Shown: positions 1 through 13,252 of the stretch, in pieces
Layout of the letters: each line of letters starts with the position of its first letter
How positions within the stretch are numbered: the stretch's first letter is position 1
From: Clostridiales bacterium
Lineage (GTDB): Bacteria > Bacillota > Clostridia > Christensenellales > Aristaeellaceae
Assembly: GCA_015056055.1 (NCBI GenBank)
Contig: SVHC01000009.1
Span: 21,283 to 85,282, forward strand
Direction of reading: 5' to 3'
DNA length: 64,000 nt
Translations under genes and position numbers: made by a program
Notes under the pieces: generated by a model
What the model was told of the DNA's origin: nothing
Database searches by the model: none
Seen by the model: the letters and a program-made list of their open reading frames with translations, nothing else

Positions 1-717
1 GACATAGTTGCGGCAGGCGTCGATCACATCGTCCATCGCATAAGTACGGGCGACGGGCATGATGCGCTTTCTGATCTCGTCGTTGGGCGCATGCAGGGAA
101 ACGCACAGCGTGATGGGCAAGTCTTCCTCCGCAAAGGCGCGCATTCTGTCTGCAAGGCCGCAGGTGGAAAGCGATACGCCGCGCAGGGACATGCCGTACT
201 CCCGCAGGAGACGGAGGAACTTGACCGTATTATCGTAATTGGCAAGGGGCTCGCCGCTGCCCATGAGAACGGCATTGCGCAGCTTATCACCCGAAGGCTC
301 AAGGCGGCGGTTGACTGCCACGATCTGACCCAGCATTTCGCCGGCGGTGAGATTGCGGACGCAGCCGTCCAGTGTGGAGGCGCAGAATGCGCAGCCCATT
401 GCACAGCCCACCTGCGTGGAAACGCACAGGGTGCTGCCGTAATGATACTTGAGCTTTACACCCTCGATGATGTTTTCATCCGGCAGGGCATAGAGATATT
501 TTTCCGTTTCACCCTCCTGAATCGCTTCGCGGATGGTGACGGGGTTGGAGATGAATTTTTCTTCCAGTTCTTCACGCAGAGCCTTGGGAAGGTTGGACAT
601 CTCCGAAAACGGCGCGCCGCGGCGCACCCACTCGAGCACCTGCTTTGCGCGGAAGCCGCCGCCAACGGCCTCCAGCAGCTCAGCCTCGTACATCGAGAGC
701 AATTGCGGCCTATTCAT
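1..717 (-). CDS. rlmN: 23S rRNA (adenine-C2)-methyltransferase RlmN, C-terminus cut by window edge
   Basis: Radical SAM enzyme that methylates C2 of A2503 in 23S rRNA (and of A37 in some tRNAs). The frame runs open to base 1, so only about 239 N-terminal codons are present. The N-terminal domain is followed by the iron-sulfur motif CAMGCAFC, with Cys at about residues 105, 109 and 112, then a GSGEPLAN SAM-binding segment and the SLHAPND stretch typical of RlmN. I chose the ATG at 715-717, which overlaps the end of rsmB by 8 bp and so suggests translational coupling. It is the last visible gene of the yicC-gmk-rpoZ-coaBC-priA-def-fmt-rsmB-rlmN block. Identification is secure; the resolving cysteine near the C-terminus lies outside the window. 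Confidence 0.96.
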   Translation of the reverse strand, partial: MNRPQLLSMYEAELLEAVGGGFRAKQVLEWVRRGAPFSEMSNLPKALREELEEKFISNPVTIREAIQEGETEKYLYALPDENIIEGVKLKYHYGSTLCVSTQVGCAMGCAFCASTLDGCVRNLTAGEMLGQIVAVNRRLEPSGDKLRNAVLMGSGEPLANYDNTVKFLRLLREYGMSLRGVSLSTCGLADRMRAFAEEDLPITLCVSLHAPNDEIRKRIMPVARTYAMDDVIDACRNYV

Positions 718-2293
718 CGCGCTCCATGCGGGCAATGAAGAAGCCCTCGCAATGGTGAATGTGGGAGTGCAGGGTGAGCATGCCGTCCTTCAGGCCGCTC
801 TTATACTCCTCGGGAACATCGAACTCCGCCAGATGGAAATCCGGATGACGTTCCAAGAATGCGCGAACCTGTTCCTCGTTTTCCTCGGGCAGGACGGTGC
901 AGGTGGAATATACCAGAGCTCCGCCGGGACGCACATACTGGCAGACGGTATCCAGCAGATTTTTCTGCAGCTCGACGAGCTCATCCACCTTGGAATTGGT
1001 GTACTTATACTTGGCGTCGGGCTTGTTGCCCAGAACGCCGATACCGGAGCAGGGTGCATCCAGAAGGACCGCGTCCATCTCATTAACGGAAGATTCCTTC
1101 AGCTTGGAAGCGTCGCGCACGGCGGGGCGCATGTTATCAAGGCCCAGTCGCTTTGCCACGGCGGTAAGAATGCGAACGCGGTGCTCATATACGTCCCATG
1201 CATGGACGCGGCCCGTTTCGTGCATGGCCTCAGCCATGGCTGCGGCCTTGCCGCCGGGAGCTGCGCATGCATCGATAATGTTCATGCCGGGCTTGGCCTT
1301 GACTGCCAGCGCGGACAGAAGGGACGGCGCGCTCTGCACGCTGTACTCTCCGGAAAGGAAGCCCTTTTCGTTTGCAAGGTTGCCCTGACCGGACACGAAA
1401 TACGCACCGGGAACCGGAGCCTTTTCGAATGCCCAGCCGCGTGCGGTCATGAACTTTTCAAAAGATTCCGCATCGTGGCGCTGTGCGTTGAAGCGGATGG
1501 TTTCGCGGTGCTCGTCCGGCTTCCATGCCAGCATTTCGCGGGCAAAATCAAAGCCATAGGCCGCAATCAGTCTTTCGACCAGTGTTTCCGGCACGGAATG
1601 AGCGATGGACAGATGGCGAACCGGCTCAGCCTCCGCATCCGGAAGCTTCAGTTCGCCCGCATCCCTTGCGCGGGCAAAGGCACGCAGAACGCCGTTCACA
1701 AAGCCGGCCTGCGCGTCAAAGCCATAGCTGCGGGTAAGATTCGTCGCCTCGTTTACGACGGCGAAATCCGGAATTTTATCCATATACAGAAGCTGTGCAA
1801 CGGACATGAGCAGGATGGTCATAACGACCTTATCCGGCTGCACCGCCACGAACTGCTTCAGATAGAATTCCAGCTGCATGCGGTTTTCAACGGTAGCATA
1901 GAACAGGCTCGTCGCAAGGCGGCGATCCTCATCGGAAAGGCTTACGCTTTCGATTTCGCGGTTAAGCGCGATCTGGGCGAAAGCATCCTTGTAGAATACA
2001 TCAAACAGTGCGCTCAGCGCAGCGCGGCGTGCATCGGCCAGCGGCTTTTCCATGCGGGGCTTTCTGCCCATGCGCGGCCTGTCACCGTAGGGACGGTCGC
2101 CCTGCGGTCTGTCGCCGTACGGTCTGTCACCGCGCGGCCTGTCACCATAAGGACGGTCACCGCGGGGTCTGTCACCGTAGGGACGGTCTCCACGCGGTCT
2201 GTCGCCATAGGGACGGTCGCCCATGCGGGGCTTATCGCCCGAAAAATTCCTGTCGCCGCGGGGGCGATCCATATTTTTATCGTATCCGGCCAT
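710..2293 (-). CDS. rsmB: 16S rRNA (cytosine-C5)-methyltransferase RsmB with an RG-rich repeat N-terminus
   Basis: Makes m5C967 in 16S rRNA. After residue 85 the protein has a NusB-like RNA-binding domain, then a Rossmann methyltransferase domain with the SAM motif DACAAPGGK and the two cysteines in DAPCSG and STCTV. It has 527 residues, longer than the usual 440-450. The excess is an arginine/glycine/proline-rich N-terminal extension containing five copies of a ten-residue unit, GDRPYGDRPR, at residues 25-74. The extension resembles RGG-type RNA-binding tails and is probably disordered. The start ATG shares one base with the fmt stop codon, so no internal start was preferred. Function of the catalytic part is secure; the role of the tail is unknown. 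Confidence 0.95.
   Translation of the reverse strand: MAGYDKNMDRPRGDRNFSGDKPRMGDRPYGDRPRGDRPYGDRPRGDRPYGDRPRGDRPYGDRPQGDRPYGDRPRMGRKPRMEKPLADARRAALSALFDVFYKDAFAQIALNREIESVSLSDEDRRLATSLFYATVENRMQLEFYLKQFVAVQPDKVVMTILLMSVAQLLYMDKIPDFAVVNEATNLTRSYGFDAQAGFVNGVLRAFARARDAGELKLPDAEAEPVRHLSIAHSVPETLVERLIAAYGFDFAREMLAWKPDEHRETIRFNAQRHDAESFEKFMTARGWAFEKAPVPGAYFVSGQGNLANEKGFLSGEYSVQSAPSLLSALAVKAKPGMNIIDACAAPGGKAAAMAEAMHETGRVHAWDVYEHRVRILTAVAKRLGLDNMRPAVRDASKLKESSVNEMDAVLLDAPCSGIGVLGNKPDAKYKYTNSKVDELVELQKNLLDTVCQYVRPGGALVYSTCTVLPEENEEQVRAFLERHPDFHLAEFDVPEEYKSGLKDGMLTLHSHIHHCEGFFIARMERDE
2072..2221 (-). repeat. Five 30-bp tandem repeats encoding GDRPYGDRPR inside rsmB
   Basis: Five in-frame 30-bp units encode residues 25-74 of RsmB; the fourth ends in Q instead of R. 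Third-position differences between units (cgcgg, caccg, cgccg variants) show the amino-acid pattern is kept while the DNA has drifted. That argues the peptide is under selection rather than being a fresh slippage product. Confidence 0.9.
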
Positions 2294-3204
2294 CAGATAT
2301 TCAACCTTTCTCCTACGGTAATGCGTTTGCCCAGAAGATATGCGCGTGCTTCCATGCGCTTTGCATTCGGAGCCTGAATTTCAACCAGTTCAACCGCGCC
2401 ATCCGCGCATGCCACGATCAGGCCGCCCTTTGCATCCGCGCGAAGGACAACGCCGGCTTCGCCGCTGCCTTCGGCAGAGCGAACGCGGTACACCTTTAAT
2501 GCGCCGCAGCGCGCACCCGGCCACGGGGTTACGCCGCGCACGAGATTGATGATCTCCTGCGCAGGTTTATTGAAGTCGATCTCGCCGATTTCGCGGCTGA
2601 GCATCGGTTCATGCGTCATTTCCGCCTCGTTCTGCGGAACGGGCGTGATGGAATCGAGATTTTTGAGCGTTTCGATCAGAAGATCTGCGCCCATATGCGA
2701 AAGCCGCTCGGTCAATTGGCCTGCATCTTCCTCTTCGCCGATGGGAGTCTCGGCCTTGAGAAGCATTGCGCCGGTATCCACGCCTGCATCCGTGAGCATG
2801 GTGGTAACACCTGCGACCTTATCGCCCAGAATGATCGCCCAGTTGATGGGCGCCGCACCCCTGTGACGCGGAAGCAGCGAGGCATGCACATTCACGGTGC
2901 CGAACTTCGGCACGGCAAGCAGCCTTTTGGAAAGGATCTGGCCAAACGCGGCGGTTACCACCACATCGGGTTCCAGTGCGCACAGGCAATCGTAGCCTTC
3001 CTGAGCACGCAGTCTTTCAAACTGGAAAACCGGGATGCCCAGCTCCAGTGCGCGCGCCTTGACCGGCGGCGGCACCAGCTTGTGCCCACGACCGGCAGGA
3101 CGATCGGGCTGGGTGATTACGCCCACGATTTCATAGCCGTTTTCCGCCAGCGCGTCAAGCGACGGCACGGCAAAATCCGGCGTACCCATAAAAACGATAC
3201 GCAT
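2293..3204 (-). CDS. fmt: Methionyl-tRNA formyltransferase
   Basis: Transfers a formyl group from 10-formyl-tetrahydrofolate to the initiator Met-tRNA. At 303 residues it is close to the usual 310. Visible marks are the N-terminal [13 protein letters not shown], the catalytic-site stretch HASLLPRHRGAAPINWAI at about residues 108-125, and a C-terminal OB-like domain. Start and stop codons touch those of def and rsmB by single bases, indicating one operon; def, its natural partner in the formyl cycle, lies directly upstream. Confidence 0.97.
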   Translation of the reverse strand: MRIVFMGTPDFAVPSLDALAENGYEIVGVITQPDRPAGRGHKLVPPPVKARALELGIPVFQFERLRAQEGYDCLCALEPDVVVTAAFGQILSKRLLAVPKFGTVNVHASLLPRHRGAAPINWAIILGDKVAGVTTMLTDAGVDTGAMLLKAETPIGEEEDAGQLTERLSHMGADLLIETLKNLDSITPVPQNEAEMTHEPMLSREIGEIDFNKPAQEIINLVRGVTPWPGARCGALKVYRVRSAEGSGEAGVVLRADAKGGLIVACADGAVELVEIQAPNAKRMEARAYLLGKRITVGERLNI

Positions 3205-3665
3205 TATTCCTCTTCCCCCCGAAGCTCGCCAACGACCTTGTCCACATAGACAATGCCGTCCAGATGGTCGAGCTCATGGCACAGCGCGATGGCCAAAAGA
3301 CCTTCGCCGGTGACCTCGATTTCCTTGCCGCGACGGTTCATTGCGCGGACAGTGACCTTTTCGGGGCGTTCCACATCGCCACGGCGACCGGGGACGCTCA
3401 GGCAGCCTTCCGCGTTGGTCTGCTTGCCTTCGGCGGCGATGATTTCGGGATTGATCAGCTCAAGGAGGCCGTCGCCGACATCGATTACGACTACGCGCCG
3501 GAGCACGCCAACCTGCGGCGCAGCCAGACCCACGCCATCCGCAGCGTACATCGTCTCCGCCATATCGTCAAGCAGCACCTTGATGCGCTTATCCACCTCT
3601 GCTACGGGGCGGGAAGTTTTGCGCAGGGTTTCATCGCCAAGTTTCAAAATCCTCCGGATTGCCAT
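3204..3665 (-). CDS. def: Peptide deformylase
   Basis: Metal-dependent removal of the N-formyl group from nascent proteins. All three family motifs are present: [10 protein letters not shown] (residues about 45-54), EGCLSVPG with the metal-ligand Cys, and HELDHLDG with two metal-ligand His and the catalytic Glu. The length of 153 residues is typical of the short type. It is followed immediately by fmt and preceded by priA at 12 bp. Confidence 0.97.
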   Translation of the reverse strand: MAIRRILKLGDETLRKTSRPVAEVDKRIKVLLDDMAETMYAADGVGLAAPQVGVLRRVVVIDVGDGLLELINPEIIAAEGKQTNAEGCLSVPGRRGDVERPEKVTVRAMNRRGKEIEVTGEGLLAIALCHELDHLDGIVYVDKVVGELRGEEE

Positions 3666-3677
3666 GGTTATCCTCCG

Positions 3678-5882
3678 TTACATCATGTTGGTCGGGTTGA
3701 TCTCGGCCTCGATTTCGACGCCGGGAATCTCTTCGCGCGAGAGACGTTCCAGTTCACGGGTAATCTCGTCCGTCCGGGCGCGGGAATACATTTTGACAAA
3801 TACATGAAAGCGGAATTTGCCGTCCAGCCGCGCCACGGGCGCTTCCTTGGAATGCATGTGGATCAAATCCTCCGCATATCCGCCTTCCTCTATAAAGGTG
3901 CGAACCTTTTCCTCCAGCGACTGTGCCGCCGCCTGCGCCGCATCCATATCGTTGGACGAGGTGATCAGGCGCATGAGCACCGTATAGGGCGGATACAGGG
4001 CGCGCCGCCTGTAAAGGCGTTCTTCCGAATAGAAGGCGCGGAAATCCTGTCTGGCCGCCATCTGAAGGACAGGGCTGTCGGGTTCATAGGTTTGCAGAAT
4101 CACGCGGCCTTTGTGCCCGGCGCGTCCTGCACGCCCGGCAACCTGCGTAATCAGCTGAAAAGTGCGCTCGCCCGCGCGGTAATCCGGGGCGTTGAGCGAC
4201 GCATCCGCCGCCACCGCGCCCACAAGGGTCACGTTCGGGAAATCCAGTCCCTTTGCGATCATCTGCGTGCCGACGAGAACATCGGCCTCGCCGCGGGCAA
4301 AGGCTTCGAAAATGCGCATGTGGGCATCCTTGCCGCGGGTGGTATCAAGGTCAGCGCGCAGAACACGCGCCTGTGGGAATCTTGCCAGAACCTCTTCTTC
4401 CACCTTCTGGGTGCCTGCGCCGAAATATTTGATAAAGCGGCTGCCGCATTCGGGGCATGTCGTCGGCGGGGTACGCATGCGGCCACAGTAATGGCAGGAC
4501 AAATGTCCGCCGGAGCGGTGATACGTCATCGCCAGGTCACACGCCTCGCATTTTTCCACATAACCGCAGGAACGGCACGAAACAAACGTGGAATATCCGC
4601 GCCGGTTGATAAACAGAATCGCCTGCCTGCCCTCGGCGAGGCAGTTTCTGAGCGCGGAAACCAATGCGGAGCTGAAAATGGAAGTATTGCCGCGGGCAAG
4701 TTCCTGCCGCATGTCCACAATCTGCACTTCGGGCAGGTCCCCACCGTTTGCGCGGCGGGAAAGTTCCAAAAGGGTCAGTTTGTTTTCCGGGCGCACGCCG
4801 CTCTGTGCGCGCATGAACGTGGAAACTTCCGGCGTTGCGGAGCCAAGAATCAGCACGCCGCCTGCGGCGTCCATTCTGGCCTGAGCAACTTTTCGGGCAT
4901 CGTATTTGGGGCGGTGTTCGGAGCGATAGGTATGCTCATGCTCCTCATCCACCACGATAAGTCCAAGATTTTCCACCGGGGAAAACACGGCCGAACGTGC
5001 ACCGATAACCACCCGCGCCTGACCGGAGATGATCCGGCGCCATTCATCATACCGCTCGCCTGCGGACAGACGCGAATGGATGACCGCGGCATTTTCAAAG
5101 CGCGCGCGGAACCATGCAACCATCTGCGGCGTGAGCGCGATTTCGGGTACCAGCACGATTGCGCCGCGGCCCGATTCGACGGTTTTCTGCACGGCGCGCA
5201 TATAGACTTCCGTTTTGCCGCTGCCGGTAACGCCGTACAGCAGAAATCTGCCGCCGCCGGCATTCAGGGCGTGCTCGATTTCAAAAAGCGCATCCGCCTG
5301 TGCGGCATTGAGCTCCACGGTTTTGCGGCGGCTTTCCATTCCTTCGTAGGGTGCGCGCTGCATCTCCTGCGGAGCAATGGATACAAAGCCTTTTTTCTCC
5401 AGCGCCTTGGCCACCGATGCGTTGACCGCGGCAAGGGGAAGGGGCTCTTTCAGCGAATCGAGCAATTCACGCTGCTTTTCCGTACACTTTTCGGGATAAT
5501 CTTCCCGGATGCGGGATACGAACAATTGCGTTTTGGGCGCTATTCTGCCGCCGCGCGCCTGCGCAGGCAGCATCAGGCGGAACGCCTCCGCCAGGGTGCA
5601 GCCGTAGGTCTCCTTCATCCACTGTGCAAGGCGGATCTGATCCGCGCGCAGGGCAGGGAAATCCTCCATGCAGCGAATGATCGCCTTCAGCTTGTTTTCC
5701 GGAACGTCGGTTTCTCTCTTCAAATCGATAACGAATCCGTCAATCTTTCTGGGGCCGAAGGGAACCAGAACGTGCATGCCGGGGAAAAGCTGCATTCCCT
5801 CCGGCACAATATAGTCGAAGACGCGGTCCACCTCTGCGTTGGCCACGTCCACGATAATGCTTGCGTAGCGGTTATTCTGCAT
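3678..5882 (-). CDS. priA: Primosomal protein N' (replication restart helicase PriA)
   Basis: Loads the replisome at collapsed forks. Domain order is the N-terminal 3'BD, helicase lobes with Walker A GVTGSGKTE and Walker B DEEHEH, and between them two zinc-binding clusters (CRSCGYVEKCEAC and CHYC...CPECG, eight cysteines). Length is 734 residues from the ATG at 5882, the start of a conserved-looking MQNNRYASIIVDVA; the frame is open further upstream, but that part lies inside coaBC and looks unlike PriA. The 11-bp overlap with coaBC suggests coupling. Confidence 0.96.
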   Translation of the reverse strand: MQNNRYASIIVDVANAEVDRVFDYIVPEGMQLFPGMHVLVPFGPRKIDGFVIDLKRETDVPENKLKAIIRCMEDFPALRADQIRLAQWMKETYGCTLAEAFRLMLPAQARGGRIAPKTQLFVSRIREDYPEKCTEKQRELLDSLKEPLPLAAVNASVAKALEKKGFVSIAPQEMQRAPYEGMESRRKTVELNAAQADALFEIEHALNAGGGRFLLYGVTGSGKTEVYMRAVQKTVESGRGAIVLVPEIALTPQMVAWFRARFENAAVIHSRLSAGERYDEWRRIISGQARVVIGARSAVFSPVENLGLIVVDEEHEHTYRSEHRPKYDARKVAQARMDAAGGVLILGSATPEVSTFMRAQSGVRPENKLTLLELSRRANGGDLPEVQIVDMRQELARGNTSIFSSALVSALRNCLAEGRQAILFINRRGYSTFVSCRSCGYVEKCEACDLAMTYHRSGGHLSCHYCGRMRTPPTTCPECGSRFIKYFGAGTQKVEEEVLARFPQARVLRADLDTTRGKDAHMRIFEAFARGEADVLVGTQMIAKGLDFPNVTLVGAVAADASLNAPDYRAGERTFQLITQVAGRAGRAGHKGRVILQTYEPDSPVLQMAARQDFRAFYSEERLYRRRALYPPYTVLMRLITSSNDMDAAQAAAQSLEEKVRTFIEEGGYAEDLIHMHSKEAPVARLDGKFRFHVFVKMYSRARTDEITRELERLSREEIPGVEIEAEINPTNMM

Positions 5883-7062
5883 GGCGCAAATCCACCACGG
5901 CGTCAAGAATCCTGTCCGCCAGCTCGGTCTTTTCGCACAGAGGCACCTCGACCTCGCCATCCCTTGTAATAAGGAAAGCACAGTTGGTATCCGTGCCAAA
6001 GCCTGCGCCGGGGATGGTCACATCGTTCGCCACGATGAGATCGGCATTCTTGCGCAGGAGCTTGCCCTTCGCATTTTCGCGCAGGTCGTTGGTCTCCGCC
6101 GCAAAGGCAACCAGAATCTGCCCGGGGCGTTTGTTTTCGCCAAGGGCGCGCGCCACGTCCGGCGTGGATGCAAGCTGCAAAGCCATGCCTTCGCCGGTCT
6201 TTTTGATCTTGGTTTCGCAGTATTCCGCCGGGCGGAAATCCGCCGGAGCTGCCGACTGGATCATCACATCCGCATGCTCGGCACACGCGGTTGCCGCGTG
6301 GTAGAGATCCTGCGTGGAGGTTATATTCACCACTTCCACGCCGCGGGGCGGCTCGATGGAGGTGGGGCCGGTGATGAGAGTCACCTTTGCGCCGCGGTTT
6401 CTTGCCGCGCGGGCAATGGCATAGCCCATCTTGCCGGTGGAACGGTTCGAAAGAAAACGAACCGGATCGGCAAATTCGCGGGTGGGTCCTGCAGTGACGG
6501 CAACATGCACGCCTGCAAGGTCCTTTTTTGCATGCAGAAGACGCTCGATCTCATCAACGATTTCCGCAGGTTCAACCATGCGGCCGATATCGTCGTCGCC
6601 GCATGCCAGGCGGCCCCTGCCGGGACCGATCATGGGAATGCCGCGGGAGGCGAGCGTTTGAATGTTAGCCTGAACGGCAGCGCTTTTCCACATGCCGCCG
6701 TTCATGGCAGGAGCCAGAAGAACGGGGCAGGTTGCCGCCATCAGCGCCGTGGAGAGCATATCATCGGCAATTCCGCACGCAAATTTGCCGATGATGTCAG
6801 CAGTCGCAGGCGCGACAACAAACAGTTCGGCAAACTTCGCCAGCGAAATGTGACCCATTTCCCACGGACGCGAAAACATATCCAATTCTACACGGTTTCC
6901 CGTAAGGGATTCGAACGTAAGCGGCGCAACAAACCGGGTGGCAGCCTCCGTCATCACGACGCGAACATCCGCGCCGCGCTTTTTCAGCCGGCTTGCCAGC
7001 TCACAAGCCTTGTAGGCTGCAATGCCACCGGTTACGCCCAGGGCGATTTTTCTGCCCTTCAT
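5872..7062 (-). CDS. coaBC: Bifunctional phosphopantothenoylcysteine decarboxylase / phosphopantothenate-cysteine ligase
   Basis: Catalyses two consecutive steps of coenzyme A synthesis. The N-terminal flavoprotein half (residues 1-180) carries GVTGGIAAYKA and the PAMNGGMW substrate clamp. The C-terminal CoaB half carries VTAGPTREFADPVRFLSNRSTGKMG and the dinucleotide-like fold. At 396 residues it is full length. Its ribosome binding site (gaggag) lies within the end of rpoZ, 4 bp away. Confidence 0.97.
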   Translation of the reverse strand: MKGRKIALGVTGGIAAYKACELASRLKKRGADVRVVMTEAATRFVAPLTFESLTGNRVELDMFSRPWEMGHISLAKFAELFVVAPATADIIGKFACGIADDMLSTALMAATCPVLLAPAMNGGMWKSAAVQANIQTLASRGIPMIGPGRGRLACGDDDIGRMVEPAEIVDEIERLLHAKKDLAGVHVAVTAGPTREFADPVRFLSNRSTGKMGYAIARAARNRGAKVTLITGPTSIEPPRGVEVVNITSTQDLYHAATACAEHADVMIQSAAPADFRPAEYCETKIKKTGEGMALQLASTPDVARALGENKRPGQILVAFAAETNDLRENAKGKLLRKNADLIVANDVTIPGAGFGTDTNCAFLITRDGEVEVPLCEKTELADRILDAVVDLRHAE

Positions 7063-7066
7063 GCGC

Positions 7067-7279
7067 TTACTGCTCCTCGTCCTCCGGATTGCGGGAGTAC
7101 GTGATCAGGCCGCGGTTGATTTCGGCAATTGCGATTGCCAGGGGCTTGATCTCCTTGGTCTCAATCAGCGGAGAGCTGCCGCCGATAAGCTCGCGGGCGC
7201 GCTTGCTCGCTTCTACTGCCAGCGTGTAGCGGCAGTCAACCTTTTCCAGCAGTTCACCAATGGGGGGATCGATCATCAT
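7067..7279 (-). CDS. rpoZ: RNA polymerase omega subunit
   Basis: Small subunit that helps assemble the beta' subunit. The 70-residue sequence has the family core (SKRARELIGG, then KPLAIAIAEINRG). The stretch aaggaggaaataaacc precedes two adjacent ATG codons at 7279 and 7276; either could be used. Its place between gmk and coaBC is the conserved Firmicutes order. Confidence 0.93.
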   Translation of the reverse strand: MMIDPPIGELLEKVDCRYTLAVEASKRARELIGGSSPLIETKEIKPLAIAIAEINRGLITYSRNPEDEEQ

Positions 7280-7318
7280 GGTTTATTTCCTCCTTAAAAT
7301 AGGTATGGTCGGATTTGA

Positions 7319-7948
7319 TTATTCCGGCTCGTGATAGGTATTGATCAGGTTCAGAATATTTTCCCGCTGGGCTTCGATGGAGAACTCTTTTGCATCCTCG
7401 CCGCCCAGGATACGCAGGAAATTATCCCTTGTTTCCTCGCGTGTATAGTTGGTAAGCACATAGTCGCAGTTGAGACTTTCCTTTACCTCACCCAGCGCAT
7501 TGCGCATACGCTTTTTGATATCTTCCATGCTGTCGCGGCCGCGGTCAACAATGCGCTGGTACAGCGATTCCCAATCCGGCGGCAGAATGAAAATACGGAT
7601 AGTTTCGGGCTGCTTCAGAACAATCTGTGCGCTGCCCTGCACATCGATTTCCAGAATTGCATTGCGGCCCGCTGCCACAGCTTCGTCCACGGGCGGACGC
7701 GGCGTACCGTAGCGACGGCCGTGAACATTGGCCCATTCAAAGAATGCATCCTCGCTCACCATGCGATCGAATTCTTCATCGCTGATATAGTGATAGGTTA
7801 CGCCCGCCACCTCATCGGCGCGGATTTCGCGCGTCGTGCAGGAAACAGACAGAAACAAAGTCGGATCCTTCTCGATTGCCATTTTCACAATGGTACCCTT
7901 GCCCACGCCGGCAGGCCCGGATACGGTAAACAGGCGGCCTTTCGTCAT
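7319..7948 (-). CDS. gmk: Guanylate kinase
   Basis: Phosphorylates GMP to GDP. The P-loop SGPAGVGKGT is at residues 9-18, followed by the GMP-binding region (SCTTREIRADEVAGVTYH) and lid. It has 209 residues. The ATG overlaps the TGA of the remA remnant as ATGA, the coupling expected from an intact remA-gmk pair. Confidence 0.97.
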   Translation of the reverse strand: MTKGRLFTVSGPAGVGKGTIVKMAIEKDPTLFLSVSCTTREIRADEVAGVTYHYISDEEFDRMVSEDAFFEWANVHGRRYGTPRPPVDEAVAAGRNAILEIDVQGSAQIVLKQPETIRIFILPPDWESLYQRIVDRGRDSMEDIKKRMRNALGEVKESLNCDYVLTNYTREETRDNFLRILGGEDAKEFSIEAQRENILNLINTYHEPE

Positions 7949-8070
7949 TCTTCTTTATCCTCCATAGCGGCTGTATCTTTTGAATACGGTCGTTGCACAA
8001 TCGCTTCCGGCCGGACAATGTACAAAATCACGTACTCACCGTCTGTAATGATGACGGCGCGCAGTTTATT
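7945..8070 (-). pseudogene. remA: C-terminal remnant of remA (DUF370 regulator)
   Basis: Between yicC and gmk, where Clostridia normally carry remA, an open frame of 41 codons ends in ATGA overlap with gmk. It reads NKLRAVIITDGEYVILYIVR then PEAIVQRPYSKD. This lines up with the end of RemA family proteins (pattern RAVIxTDxxxVILxxVxPExxxxR). The roughly 50 N-terminal residues of RemA are absent: the frame meets a TAG at 8073-8071 and the preceding DNA is intact yicC. There is no credible start codon or ribosome binding site. I read it as a 5'-deleted pseudogene whose tail was kept for coupling to gmk; a short expressed peptide is less likely. The family match is from memory of the motif. Confidence 0.72.
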
Positions 8071-8938
8071 CTACGTTCTGCAGCTGTTCGCGCAGCTTTT
8101 CGATCTCGCTCTTCATATCCAGAGCGGAACGGGTGATCGGAATATCCTGCGATTTGGAAGAAATGGTGTTGGCCTCGCGATTGAATTCCTGAACAAGGAA
8201 ATCCAGTTTGCGGCCCACAGGCTCATTCGATGCGATCAGCTCATGCAGCTGCGCAAGGTGGCTCTTCAGGCGAACGATCTCCTCGGAAATATCGCTCTTT
8301 TCGGCCATGATGGCAACCTCGGTCACAAGGCGCGATTCGTCCACCGAATTTTTCAGAAGTCCTTCCAGACGTTCCTGCAGGCGAGCCTGATATTCGGCCA
8401 CGGTTTCGGGCGAGCGGTTCACGATCTCTTCCAGAGAGCGGGCAATATTGTCCGCACGGAGTTTGAGATCCTGCCGCATGGAAATGCCTTCGCGGTCGCG
8501 CATGGCGATGAGTTCGTCAATCGCCCTGTCCATTGCCTCGCGCATGAGCACGATAACGGCCTCGCGGTCCTCTTCAGCCTCGCGGACGGTTACAACGTCC
8601 GGCAGGCGGGAAAGTTCCACTGCGGTCGCATCCACCACCGCACCGCTGACCTCGGAAATTTCCGAAAGTGCCTTGAGGTGTGCGGAAAGCAGAGCCTTAT
8701 CGACCACGACGCAGCGCGCATCGTCCCTCAGGTTCTGATAGCTTATGTATACGTCAACATGCCCGCGGAATACGCGCGCCGAAAGCGTGCGCCTTGCCTC
8801 TTCCTCCAGGAAGGAGAGACTGCGGGGCATGCGGTAGCTCACATCCAGAAAGCGGTGGTTCACGCTTTTCAGCTCCACCGTCATCTGCCGTCCGTCAATT
8901 TCGGCGCTCGCGCGCCCATAGCCCGTCATGCTGCGCAT
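8066..8938 (-). CDS. yicC: YicC family endoribonuclease-like protein
   Basis: Conserved protein with N-terminal YicC_N (MRSMTGYGRA, then VELKSVNHRFLDVSYRMPR) and C-terminal DUF1732 (VTEVAIMAEKSDISEEIVRLKSHL, LDFLVQEFNREANTISSKS). Members have been described as RNA endonucleases. At 290 residues it is full length, so the neighbouring remA loss did not damage it. Ribosome binding site ggagg precedes the ATG at 8938, and a TATAAT-like -10 lies at 8962-8967. Confidence 0.93.
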   Translation of the reverse strand: MRSMTGYGRASAEIDGRQMTVELKSVNHRFLDVSYRMPRSLSFLEEEARRTLSARVFRGHVDVYISYQNLRDDARCVVVDKALLSAHLKALSEISEVSGAVVDATAVELSRLPDVVTVREAEEDREAVIVLMREAMDRAIDELIAMRDREGISMRQDLKLRADNIARSLEEIVNRSPETVAEYQARLQERLEGLLKNSVDESRLVTEVAIMAEKSDISEEIVRLKSHLAQLHELIASNEPVGRKLDFLVQEFNREANTISSKSQDIPITRSALDMKSEIEKLREQLQNVE

Positions 8939-9011
8939 ATGCCATTCCTCCGTATCTTTATATTATAGCACATCTTGCTCAATTTCGCTATTCTTACAGG
9001 ATATTTTCGCG

Positions 9012-13244
<4,233 letters not shown>

Positions 13245-13252
<8 letters not shown>

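Noticed and set aside
533-2377. Long plus-strand open frame (614 codons) opposite rsmB
   Set aside because: It is antisense to a well-recognised gene, has no ribosome binding site, and its sequence is compositional noise; the RG repeats on the other strand create the long frame.
3264-5969. 901-codon plus-strand open frame opposite priA and def
   Set aside because: Antisense to complete, motif-bearing genes; high GC third positions on the coding strand suppress stops on this frame.
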